Source: CAWJAP01 sp963834365 (lineage in GTDB: Bacteria; Acidobacteriota; Vicinamibacteria; Vicinamibacterales; Vicinamibacteraceae). Taken from it: 64,000 nucleotides of DNA. The notes under the pieces are model-generated. The model was not told where the DNA came from, made no database searches, and saw nothing but the letters and a program-made list of their open reading frames with translations. The position numbers and the translations under genes are program-made. Positions within the stretch are counted from its first letter, which is position 1, and the number at the start of each line of letters is the position of its first letter. Positions 47,788 to 57,065 of the stretch are shown in pieces. The stretch is taken from NCBI GenBank assembly GCA_963834365.1, contig CAWIBS010000030.1, positions 620,001 through 684,000 of the forward strand, written 5' to 3'.

Positions 47788-48517
47788 ATGAGCGGGTTTC
47801 CCACCACGGCCTGGACCGTCGTCTCGCGCGCGCGGAGCGGAGTGGATTCGGAGGCGCGCGAGGCGCTGGCATTTCTCTGCGCTGCGTACTGGCTGCCGCT
47901 CTACAGCTTCGCGCGCCGGCTGGGACACACGAGCGAGGACGCCCTCGACCTGACGCAAGGGTACTTCGCGCTGCTCATCGAAAAGGATTACCTCGCGGAC
48001 GTGCGCCTGCGCGAGGGGAGGTTTCGCGCGTTCCTCCTCACGTCGTTCCGGCACTTCCTGTCCAAGGAACGTGACCGCGCGCGAGCCCTGAAACGGGGAG
48101 GCGGCCGCGTGCTGCTCTCAATCGACGCACAGGAGGCGGAAGGACGACACGCTGACGAGCCGCTCGAGACGCTCGATCCCGAAGCGCTCTTCGAGCGCCG
48201 CTGGGCCCTCACGATTCTGGAGCGCGCGATGACTCGGCTCCGGCACGAGTTCGCCGCGACCGGCCGGACGGTCGAATTCGAGCAGCTCGAAGCCGTACTT
48301 GACCGGCAGCGAGCCCAAGGCGCCGTACCAGAGCGCCGCCGAGCGTCTCGGCACGACCGAGGGCGCGATCAAGAAGATGGTCCACCGGCTGCGGCGCCGA
48401 TACGGTCTTCTGCTGCGGGAGGAAATCGCGGCCACAGTGGCAGATCCCGAAGAGATCGACGCCGAGCTGCGTCACCTGCTGGCGACGGTCAGGCCGTGGG
48501 AGCCGGCGGCATCGTAA
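47788..48517 (+). CDS. ECF-type RNA polymerase sigma factor linked to a Ser/Thr kinase (frameshifted)
   Basis: About 243 residues when a break near 48297 is joined. FPTTAWTVVSRARSG, then LCAAYWLPLYSFARRLGHTSEDALDLTQGYFALLIEKDYL (region 2) and, after the break, PKAPYQSAAERLGTTEGAIKKMVHRLRRRYGLLLREEIAATV (region 4 helix-turn-helix). This long ECF subtype, starting F.TTxW, is known from Planctomycetes and Acidobacteriota next to protein kinase genes. The kinase/STAND/WD40 gene starts 48 bases downstream, so the kinase probably controls the sigma factor in place of an anti-sigma protein. A GTGTC-GTGT-GACAC palindrome lies ~40-55 bases before the start. Confidence 0.85.
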
Positions 48518-48565
48518 CTTTTCCGGCCGTCTTCGTCTTGGTGATCTCAGAAGAAGAAACGTGTC

Positions 48566-51500
48566 ATGTCCGCGCCGGTGAACTGTCGCGATTGCGGGGC
48601 GCCGCTGATGACGAGTGGCGCGTTGGAGGGCAGGTGTGCCCGCTGTCTGCTGGAGCTTGCGGTGGAGGAGAGCCAGCCGGTCCCGTCGGTGCCGTCCGAC
48701 GGAATCACGGTTGCCGCACCGTCCGATGTATCGGGTCTCTTCCATCCATCGCTGATCCTGGGTGGCCGCTATCGTCTGCTGCGGCTGCTGGGCCGTGGTG
48801 GCCAGGGCGAGGTGTGGCACGCCTTCGACCTCAAACTCCGCGTGGAGGTGGCGCTCAAGTCGGTGCGACCGGATTTGATCCGCGACGATCGCGCGCGCGA
48901 GCTGTTGCGGCGCGAGGTCCGGAGCGCCCGCCAGATTGTCTCGCCCAACGTGTGCCGGGTGTTCGATCTGGTCGTCGAGGATGGCCACGAGATGGTGTCG
49001 ATGGAATTCGTGGACGGCACCACGCTGGCCGATCTCCTGCGGGAACGAGGCCCGTTGGACCTCAGTCGGGCGGGCGAGATCGCCGCGCAACTGCTGGCGG
49101 GTCTCGAGGCGATTCACGCCGCCGGGCTGATCCACCGCGATCTCAAACCCGAGAACGTCATGCTGACGCTCTCGCGGCGTGTCGTGGTCATGGACTTCGG
49201 TATTGCCCGCAACCTGCGTGAGATGCAGGCGGACACGATTGCCGGGACGCCCGGGTACATGTCGCCTGAACAGGCGGCCGGACTTCCGCTGGATGCGCGC
49301 GCCGATGTGTTCTCGGCCGCGGTGGTCCTGGCAGAGATGGTGTCGTCGCCGGCAGGCGGCACACACGACAGCAGAAAGCGATTGTGGGCAGACCTGCGTG
49401 AAGACCCGCCGCGTGTGCCGGCCGGACCGTGGAGCGCGGTGCTCCGGCGGGCGTTGTGCCGCTCGCCGGAGGGCCGATATCCATCCGCGGGTGCGCTGGC
49501 GCGTGCGCTCGAGCTCGAGCAGCACGCCGCGGGTCGCGCCGAGCAGAGCCCCTATCCCGGTCTGCTGTCCTTCACACAAGAGGACGCGCGGTTCTTCTTC
49601 GGGCGTGAACTGGAGGTGGAGTCACTGCTTCGCCAGTTACGACGCCCTCGCCTGCGAGCCGTGATTGGCCCGTCCGGCGCCGGCAAGAGCTCGTTTCTGC
49701 GAGCCGGCGTGTTGCCCGCCCTTCCGGCGGGATGGTCGGCGCTCACGTGCACGCCCACAGATCGACCCTTCACCGCGCTGGCCCAGGCGCTGGCGGCGGA
49801 GATGGTGGGCGATAGCGAGGCCGGTACCACTCCTTCCCCGATTCGAAGACCCTGGCACAGCGATCCTGCTGGCGCGGCGGTGGCGCCAGCGTCACGAGCA
49901 CGCGCTCCTCGTCGTCGATCAGGCAGAGGAATTGTTCACGCTGAACGGGATCGATGTGCAGCGCCGGTTTGCGGAGTTGCTGGGACGATTCGTGCTCGAG
50001 GCCGACGTTCACGTCCTGCTGTCGCTCCGCGACGATTTCCTGCTGCAGTGTCAGGCGTTCGAAGACCTGCGACCCGATCTTCTCCGAGCTCATGCCGCTC
50101 ACGCCTCCGCTCGGCGCGGCGCTGCGGCGCGCCCTCGTGCAGCCGGCGCTGCTCTCCGGGTACCGGTTCGAAGATGAGCGGCTCGTCGACGACATGCTGC
50201 GTGACGTGGCGCAGGAGCGCGGGACGCTGCCGCTGCTCGCGTTTGCGATGGCGCGTCTCTGGGAGCACCGGGATCGCGAGCACGGCCTGCTCACGCGGCG
50301 GGGCTACGAGGAGATCGGCGGCGTGGCCGGCGCGCTTGCCCAGCACGCAGAGGCGACGCTCGAGACCATCGGCGCGGTACGTGTCCCGATCGTGCGTGAG
50401 ATCTTGCGCAACCTGGTCACCGCGGCGGGAACCCGAGCCTTCCAGGAGCGAGACGAGCTCCTGTCCGCCTTCGCCGACCAGCGCGGTGAAGCGGAGGAGG
50501 TGCTCGACCGGCTGGTCGAGGCGCGCCTGCTGACGTCCTTCGAAGCGCCGTCGGAAGAAGGAGGCACCCGTCATCGCCGCCTCGAGATCATTCACGAGTC
50601 GCTGCTGGCCGCCTGGCCGCGCCTCGCCCGCTGGCGTGATCAGGATGCGGAGGGCGCGCGCCTGCGTGATCAGCTCCGGCAGGCGGCCCAGCTCTGGGAC
50701 GAGCGCGGGCGTCCGATCGAGCTCTTATGGACGTGGTCCCTCGTTCGCGGAGTATCTGGTCTGGAAAGCGCGCTATGCCGGCCGGCTCACTGCACGCGAG
50801 CAGTCCTTTGGGCGCGCGATGGAGGCTCAGGCCGGCCGGCGGCGCGTGCGCGCGCTTTTCGGGATCGGCGCCGCCTTTGCGGCGCTCCTGATCGTCCTGG
50901 CGGTCGTGAGCCAGCTCTGGATACGGAGCCGCGCGTCGGAAGCGCGGGCGGTGCAGCAAGCGCAACGCGCCGAGGCGCAGCAGCTGTTTGCTCTTGCGCA
51001 GGTCGAGGACCTGGCGAACCCTACCCTCGCGTTCGCTTATGCCATCGCAGCGCTCGAGCGCACCGACACTGAGGAGATTCGGCGGTTCGCTCTCCGACAG
51101 CTCTGGAAAGGGCCAATGAGCTTCGTGCGGTAGCGAGGACAGCAACGGGGGGGTCTCGAGCCTTGCCTTCAGTGCCGACGGCGAATGGCTGGCGGATGCG
51201 GGATCCAACGCGCGGGTGTGGCGGCGTGACGGGTCTGGGCCACTGAAGGTTGGAAGTGCGTTCCCTGGGGACGTCGTCGCACATTTTGCTGGCGACGGGC
51301 GCGGGATCGCGATCTTTGGCCGAAGGAATTCTGGAACGCCTGGTGCCGACGTTCTGAGTCTGCCCGAGCTGACTCGACTCGAGCAGATCGAAACCACCGG
51401 CGAAGGGCTGCTCGCCATGCGCGGCAACCAGCTGATCACCGCGATGCCTCGCGCCCCGACAGGCTCCGGCGCAGACATCATCATCCGCTCATTCGCAGAG

Positions 51501-53069
51501 GGAGATGCCCGAAGACTCGGCTTCCTGCGTGGCGGTGCGCGCCGAATACAGGTCGATGCGTCCGGCGACCGCTACTTCATCTCATATCCGGGTGACCGTC
51601 AGCTGTTCGCGTCAACGCTGAAGGAGGGAGACGCTGGACAGCGAAAAGTCCTCAGCACGGATGCTCCGATTTCGAGCTTCTGGCTCGCCAGGAGCGGTGA
51701 ACGCATCGCACTCCTGGATGACGCGGGCGGACTGCACGTCGCGTCGCTTGCGCAATCGCGTGCGCCGCTGCAACTGGCCGGGATGTCGGTGCGGCCCGGC
51801 GAAACCGTCAACGATGTGGCGTTCGACTCCGAGGACCGCTGGCTGGTTGCGGCCGTTGAGCGGCAGGGACTCCGCATGTGGGATCTGATGGGACCACCCG
51901 ACGCCGAACCGCTGGTGCTTGGCCGCGGCGTGGCGACGAACGCGACGACCGGGGCCGTGTTCGAACCCACCGGGCGTTGGCTCACCGCTGAGGATCTGAA
52001 TGGTGTGACTTTCTGGCCTGCTACTCGCCGTTGGCCCTCGGTTCTGCGCGTCGCGGTCGACCAGCCCCGGGACGTGGCCTTCGATCCGAACGGAAAGTGG
52101 ATCGCGGCGGCATCGCGCAAGGGCGGCGTCGAGATCTGGCCTCTGACGGTCGACGGCCTCCCACATCGACGGCTCGTCGAAGGCGTTCACGTGTCGACAT
52201 TAGCCGTGTCGCCAGACGGCCAGTTTCTCGCGACCGGGACACGATCTGGAAGCGTGTTGATCCTGAGCGTCGCGGGATCAGGCTCGAGAGAATTGCAAGG
52301 GTTGCAAGGGTTCGTCTACTCAGTCTCCTTCGATCGTACCGGAAAGCGAATCGCCGCGAATGGCCACGTGGCTGGTCGCCAGAATGAAATCGTTCGGGTC
52401 TTCGACCTGGACACTGGCGACGTGAACGACTTCGACCCCGGAGACGGAAAGCAGATATTCACCGTTGCCTTTCTGCCCGATGGCGGGCTGCTCATCTCGA
52501 GCTTTGGAGGACTGAGACGCCTCGACTTGGAAACCGGGTCGTTCGAGCTCCTGCTCGCGCAGCCGGGTGCGGCGTTCCTGGGTCCCGACGGTCGACATGT
52601 CCTCCTGCTTCGATCGGAGAACGCCAACTTCCCCGTCGGTACGGCTTCCGTGTACGACCTGAAAGATCGGCGCGCCTGGCCGCTGACGACTCATGGCAAC
52701 CAGGTCTCGCTCATGAACTGGGATCCGTCTGGAACGCGCGTCGTCACGGGCAGCCGGGATGGAATCGTCCGGGTCGGTCCGGTCACGGGAGAAGAGCCGC
52801 ATCTTCTGACCGGCCATCACGCACCTATTTGGGGAGTGCGGGTGGACCCCACCGGGCGCCTCGTGGCCTCGGCGAGCGAGGACGGCACGGTTCGTATCTG
52901 GCCCATGCCAGACGGCCGACCGCTGCACACGTGGCCCCGCGACGAACTGCTCGAGAAGCTCCGCTCGCTGACGAACGTTCGCGTTGTCCAGGACGCATCG
53001 ACATCCACCGGCTATCGCGCAACGTTTCTGCCTTTCCAGGGCTGGCATCGCGATCCGCCGACCTGGTGA
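48566..53069 (+). CDS. Ser/Thr protein kinase - STAND NTPase - WD40 receptor (frameshifted)
   Basis: About 1,500 residues if breaks near 49835, 50078, 50735 and 51135 are joined. An N-terminal zinc-ribbon (CRDCGAP...CARCLLELA); kinase domain ~68-320 with LLGRGGQGEVW, ALKSVRP Lys, HRDLKPEN (~189) and DFGIA (~209); a novel STAND NTPase with Walker A GPSGAGKSS (~370) and Walker B ALLVVDQAEELFTL; the winged-helix region ending IIHESLLAAWPRLARWR; one membrane helix (ALFGIGAAFAALLIVLAVVSQLW); then WD40 repeats (VAFDSEDRWLVAA, LAVSPDGQFLATGTRSG, RVDPTGRLVASASEDGTVRIWPM). It should bind a signal through the propeller, oligomerise by ATP, and phosphorylate targets such as the adjacent sigma factor. 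Confidence 0.88.
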
Positions 53070-53174
53070 CGTGCGGCGCGAGGCCGGGAACCTTCTCCTC
53101 GCGTTTCGTCTTCCTCCTCCAGAGCCGATTCCCGTCATCAATCGACGTGATCCTCGGTTCGGAAGGAGCCGATC

Positions 53175-54299
53175 ATGAGACTCGGACAATTTCGCGCGTC
53201 GCAGGGGCACCTCAGTTGCCTTCCAGCCGTTCTGATCGCGGTCGTGTTGCTGATCCCTGCAGCCGCCGCTCAGGCGCAGCAGGCTGCCGCAGGGGCTTCT
53301 TCGTGCAGCACTGGCCACAGCCTAGCCAAGAGCGTAGATTTCGCGGACCTTCTTCGCGCACAGAAAACCCTCGGACACAAGGATCGGTGGGCCAGGCAGC
53401 TCAGTGACTTTGAGATGGGGGCCCGCCAAAAGACGACAGCGCCGACGAACCTGAAGGAGTTCCTCGACTTTGCCGCCGGCGCGGGCAGGCATTGGACGGC
53501 CGTCGAGAAGGCCAATTGGAAAGCGTTGGTTGGCAAGTTGAGCGACGCGATGAACGGCTTGAACCTGCACGTGCCGAACATCGACCTGGTCAAGACCAGC
53601 GGCACGGAAGAATTTGACGCGGCTTACACGCGGAGGCACGCGATCATGTTTCCGGAGTCGATGATCTCGCTGCCTGCGACCGACCCCCGACGCGCCTACT
53701 TCCTGCTGGCGCACGAAGTGTTTCACGTTCTGTCGAGAACGGATTCTCTTCTGCGGGATGACCTCTATGCGCTTCTTGGATTCAAGACCGTGGACGGATT
53801 CGAATACCCCGCCGAGCTCGAGGATCGCCGCCTCAGCAACCCGGACGCGTTCGAGTACCTGCACACATTGACTGTTCAATCAGCTTCAGAGAGCGTCGAC
53901 GTCATGCCGGTGATTCAGTCTCTGCTGCCGTTGAACGAGGTCATTCAGCTCCCGAATTTCTTCGACGCGCTGGACATCGTTCTCTTGTCGGTTGATGCCG
54001 GCACCGGCGAAGCTCTCCGCGACAGCAACGGTGATCTGATCAAGTTCAACTTCGGCAACACGAACTGGATCCCGCTGATGCTGCGCAACTCCTCGTTCAT
54101 CATCCACCCTGAGGAGGTCCTGGCAGACAACTTCGCTACGCTGATGGAGTGGCGTTCGGATGGCGTCCTGCCGCCGGCAAATCCCGGCGGTTTCCCTGTC
54201 AATGACGTCGATCTGCTCAGCGCGATAGAAGACGTTCTGGCGAGCGGCTGCAAGAGAGTGCATGCAGCGTCACATCTGGACGTCGGCTCAAGCGAGTAG
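53175..54299 (+). CDS. Secreted putative zinc metalloprotease, unknown family
   Basis: 374 residues, intact. Signal peptide (LPAVLIAVVLLIPAAAAQAQ). Zinc motif HEVFH in YFLLAHEVFHVLSRTDSLL near residue ~180, and a downstream HPEEVLADNFATLMEWR near residue ~313 that supplies a plausible third ligand (Glu) with the Asp typical of gluzincins. The body is otherwise unlike named peptidase families I recognise. The ATG at 53175 lies 105 bases behind the receptor gene, preceded by GGAAGGAG. Proteolytic activity is inferred from motif spacing only. Confidence 0.75.
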   Translation: MRLGQFRASQGHLSCLPAVLIAVVLLIPAAAAQAQQAAAGASSCSTGHSLAKSVDFADLLRAQKTLGHKDRWARQLSDFEMGARQKTTAPTNLKEFLDFAAGAGRHWTAVEKANWKALVGKLSDAMNGLNLHVPNIDLVKTSGTEEFDAAYTRRHAIMFPESMISLPATDPRRAYFLLAHEVFHVLSRTDSLLRDDLYALLGFKTVDGFEYPAELEDRRLSNPDAFEYLHTLTVQSASESVDVMPVIQSLLPLNEVIQLPNFFDALDIVLLSVDAGTGEALRDSNGDLIKFNFGNTNWIPLMLRNSSFIIHPEEVLADNFATLMEWRSDGVLPPANPGGFPVNDVDLLSAIEDVLASGCKRVHAASHLDVGSSE

Positions 54300-54475
54300 A
54301 GCGACGCGCGCCAACCAATTGCCGGCATCGTTGTCGGCAAGAAGAACCGCCGCATTTCGGATCAGGGCTCCGGGTGCGTGCGCGTCGCCGTCCTGGGGGC
54401 GGTTCTGAAGGCCGGCAGGACAGTTTCAGGGACAATAATGGAGACAATCGCGGTCGCGTAAGTCACCAACTCGTT

Positions 54476-54481
54476 TATACT
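54476..54481 (+). promoter_or_regulatory. -10 box (TATACT) before tRNA-Ser-like module, copy 1
   Basis: TATACTTAGC here matches TATAACTTAGC before copy 2 (59813). The box ends 15 bases before the tRNA-like 5' end. No clear -35 box. Confidence 0.4.
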
Positions 54482-54496
54482 TAGCTTTCCCGTCGC

Positions 54497-54542
54497 GGTG
54501 AGGTGGCCGAGAGGCTGAAGGCGGCGGTTTGCTAAGGCTGCC
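54497..54542 (+). ncRNA. tRNA-Ser(GCT)-like 5' half, copy 1
   Basis: Starts GGTGAGG (acceptor 5' strand), then the serine-type D arm TGGCCGAGAGGCTGAAGGC and the anticodon 5' stem and loop GCGGTTTGCTAA with anticodon GCT. After that the expected ACCGC stem, long variable arm, T arm and CCTCACC acceptor strand are absent. Instead GGCTGCC follows, which can pair with the upstream GGCGGC to make an alternative hairpin, and then an intrinsic terminator. It cannot be a working tRNA. It is either a scar of integration into a serine tRNA gene or a tRNA-derived small RNA. Confidence 0.65.
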
Positions 54543-54553
54543 AGGAATCAGAG

Positions 54554-54590
54554 AACGGGCCTGAAATTGACGATTTCAGGCCCGTTTTTT
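54554..54590 (+). terminator. Strong intrinsic terminator, copy 1
   Basis: A perfect 14-bp stem (AACGGGCCTGAAAT with ATTTCAGGCCCGTT) around a 5-nt loop TGACG, followed by a T run to 54590. It lies 11 bases after the tRNA-like segment. Confidence 0.9.
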
Positions 54591-54724
54591 ATTGGGAACT
54601 TGGTTGGCGTTGGCTGCCGATTGATGGTCCTCGGACCGAGTTTGGGCACACTGGCGGGCACACCCGAGCCGACGCCAATGTGTGCCTATATAAGCACACA
54701 TCGTGATACTTCTAAATGGCAGTT

Positions 54725-54803
54725 GAAAGTCCTTCGACTGGGACGACGCGAAGAAGCGAAGCTCAGGAGGAGCGCGGCATCGGGTTCGAGGACATGCACG
54801 ACC
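54725..54803 (+). pseudogene. 5' remnant of BrnT-like toxin gene
   Basis: Reads FDWDDAKK, then after a one-base loss near 54752 continues LREERGIGFEDMHDLNS. The first ~22 codons match the toxin at 60053-60344; the rest of the gene is missing and replaced by the end of the convergent peroxidase-like gene. Confidence 0.75.
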
Positions 54804-56891
54804 TCAATTCCGGAATGACCGCGGCAGCGTCGCCGGATTGGCCAGCGACGCGCGCGCGACGCGCAGCTGCTGGATGGCCACGCCCAGCAGATCGTCGATC
54901 GCCCACCGGACGCCGAGGCGTTTCGCCAGTTCGAGCGCCACTCTCGCCGCCTGCAATCTGATCCGCGCCGAGCGGACGGCAGGCTCGCTCTGTTTCGCGA
55001 ACGCGCCCTGGGACAAGACCTCGAGCGCATCGACGGTCTCCGCGAGCGACAGGCGAGCGAGATCGCGCAGGTCGGCAACCCTGGTCATCGTCCGTCCACG
55101 TTCAGCGACGTCGAGCGAGGATCGGATGTTTTCCAGCGCGTTCAGCACGCGCAGGAACGCGGCAATCGCCTGCACCTCGGGATCGTTCGGGTCCGCGCTG
55201 ATTTCAACCGGGATGAGCGTTGGAACGAGGCTGTTCTTGAACGCATCCGAGCCGTAGAACGCGATCGCCTTCTCGAGATCCGGTTCGGTATGGTTGTGGA
55301 AGAAGGGACCAGTGTCCGCCGACTCTACGACCGGCGGACTGTTGAACTCCTCGATCTCGAAATGCCCGAACGGCGGCGGCAGGTCGTCCGTATTGCCGAA
55401 CGAGCCGAACACCGTGGGGACCTGCCCGAAGCCGCCGTCACGCGGCAGGCGGAGCGTCAGCGCGAGCGGTATCTCGTTCGCATTCGTGGCGCTGGCGATG
55501 TTGAACCCGCGCGGGGTGCTGTCCATGAGTATCGTCGGGTCGAAGGCCAGGCCCGTCGTCCCGCCGCCGTTGAAGTGACACGCGTTGCAGTTCTTGTGGC
55601 CCGGTTCGAAGAGCCTGCCGGTGTCGAGGTACAGCGTCTTGCCGGTGCTCGCCAGCGCGCTCTTCAACTCCAGAGCCGGAAGGTCGAAGTCTTCCTGGCG
55701 GCCGAGCGCGAGCTGATACGCCGCCAAAGCATCCAGCTCTTCGTCGGTCGGAACCCGGAAGTCAGCACCCGGCACGCGGGCCATCGTCGTCGGTGCGTGC
55801 TGTGCGATCGCCACGAGCGCGAAATCACGCAGCGGCGGTCCGTCATTGCCCCACCCGAGCCGCTCGGGCGGATTGGGATTCCGCCCGTTGGTGCTGAAGT
55901 CGATGCCGGAGGTCGGGTCTTGCGGCACCATCGAGTTCGCGAGCGCCTGCACGTTCTGCGTGCCGCGAAACACGAATCCTCTCGACGGATCGAATCCGTC
56001 TGCGTTCACCAGGATCAACCCGAACCGGCGTAACAGGTCGGAGTTCTCCAGCGTCGCGAGCGCGGGGTTGGTCTCGGCCACGAACAGCGGATCGCTCGAA
56101 GGCAGCGTGGCGATGAGCGCGGGATCGACGGTGAAGTTGTTGGATTCCACATGACACGTCGCGCAGGTTCGGCCGTTGCCGTCGAAGGTCTCGTTCACGA
56201 AGAGCCGACGGCCGTCAGCGATCACTCTGGCGATGTTGGCGGCTCGAGTGGAGGCCGCCGCGGGATTGAAGCCCAGCGGCGCGCTCGCGTGATCCACGAA
56301 GCGGACCTGACGGTGGCGGAGCCTCGTGAAGAGGGTGCTGGGCCCGGTCAGCACAAAGCCGTCCACCGGGCTCTCGCCGGACCTGACGACGAACGCGCGA
56401 TCGGGAAAGAAGCTGGTGAAGGCCGACGACCCCAAGGAAATAGAGAGTGTCTGCCCGCCAGACGCCGGCGCGTACGCCCCGACCTTCATCAGGTCGTCTC
56501 CCTGCTGCGCGAACGTGGTGTGACCAGCACCCGGCTTGTTGTCGATCAACCAGAGGTCGAACGTCCCGTCAGCCGGCAGCTGCTGAACGAGCGAGTTCAC
56601 CGTTCCCGTGGCCAGATTGACCGTGACCTGTCCGCCGGCGTTCACCGCCTCGCTGCTCAGGCCGCGAAGATTGGACAGCGACAGGGTCACAACATCAGGA
56701 GGATCGCCTCCCGCCGCGAACCGGTCGTAGGCGTTCACCAGGGCGACGGGGTCGCCCATCCCGGTGTTCGGCGGATTGTCGTCGCCGACAGCGCGGGCGG
56801 CGACGAACCCGCACCACGCAACGGCCGCGACCGCGACCGTCCCGATCCATAGAGCCCGGCGGCGGCTTGTCCGGAACAGAAGGCCTCTCAT
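54804..56891 (-). CDS. Di-heme cytochrome c peroxidase-like secreted protein
   Basis: 695 residues, intact. Signal/anchor segment (ALWIGTVAVAAVAWCGFVAARA), then a ~180-residue region without assigned domain, then two c-type heme sites: CATCH (bases 56151-56165) and CNACH (55575-55589), with the surrounding pattern of the MauG/CcpA-like peroxidase family (DGRRLFVNETFDGNGRTCATCH; HTEPDLEKAIAFYGSDAF). A C-terminal helical segment of ~80 residues follows (RGRTMTRVADLRDLARLSLAETV). The ATG at 56891 has GAGGAG upstream. It could reduce peroxide or oxidise a partner protein in the periplasm. The gene lies between the two copies of the tRNA-like module. Confidence 0.87.
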   Translation of the reverse strand: MRGLLFRTSRRRALWIGTVAVAAVAWCGFVAARAVGDDNPPNTGMGDPVALVNAYDRFAAGGDPPDVVTLSLSNLRGLSSEAVNAGGQVTVNLATGTVNSLVQQLPADGTFDLWLIDNKPGAGHTTFAQQGDDLMKVGAYAPASGGQTLSISLGSSAFTSFFPDRAFVVRSGESPVDGFVLTGPSTLFTRLRHRQVRFVDHASAPLGFNPAAASTRAANIARVIADGRRLFVNETFDGNGRTCATCHVESNNFTVDPALIATLPSSDPLFVAETNPALATLENSDLLRRFGLILVNADGFDPSRGFVFRGTQNVQALANSMVPQDPTSGIDFSTNGRNPNPPERLGWGNDGPPLRDFALVAIAQHAPTTMARVPGADFRVPTDEELDALAAYQLALGRQEDFDLPALELKSALASTGKTLYLDTGRLFEPGHKNCNACHFNGGGTTGLAFDPTILMDSTPRGFNIASATNANEIPLALTLRLPRDGGFGQVPTVFGSFGNTDDLPPPFGHFEIEEFNSPPVVESADTGPFFHNHTEPDLEKAIAFYGSDAFKNSLVPTLIPVEISADPNDPEVQAIAAFLRVLNALENIRSSLDVAERGRTMTRVADLRDLARLSLAETVDALEVLSQGAFAKQSEPAVRSARIRLQAARVALELAKRLGVRWAIDDLLGVAIQQLRVARASLANPATLPRSFRN

Positions 56892-57065
56892 GAGATGCTC
56901 CTCGCTCTCGTCGAACGTCGAAGACGGGGAATGTCCCCGGCACTGAGAACGTAGCCGCTTCGCTGCGCGCAAGTCGCAGACCTTCGGCAGGGAAGCGGCA
57001 GGTGTTTGGCAGGATTCGCGGGGCCCCGTGTTGGGCGCTGTCTCAGGGATTACAATCGCCGGCTT

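Larger units (their letters stand above)
54497..54793 (+). repeat. ~297-bp module repeated at 59830-60125, copy 1
   Basis: Contains the tRNA-Ser-like half, terminator, a conserved spacer with GGGCACACTGG-like direct repeats, a palindrome (ATGTGTGC 54678-54685 / GCACACAT 54694-54701) and the first codons of a BrnT-like toxin. Similarity to copy 2 is about 90% by eye and stops at 54793, just before the 3' end of the peroxidase-like gene on the other strand. Confidence 0.85.
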
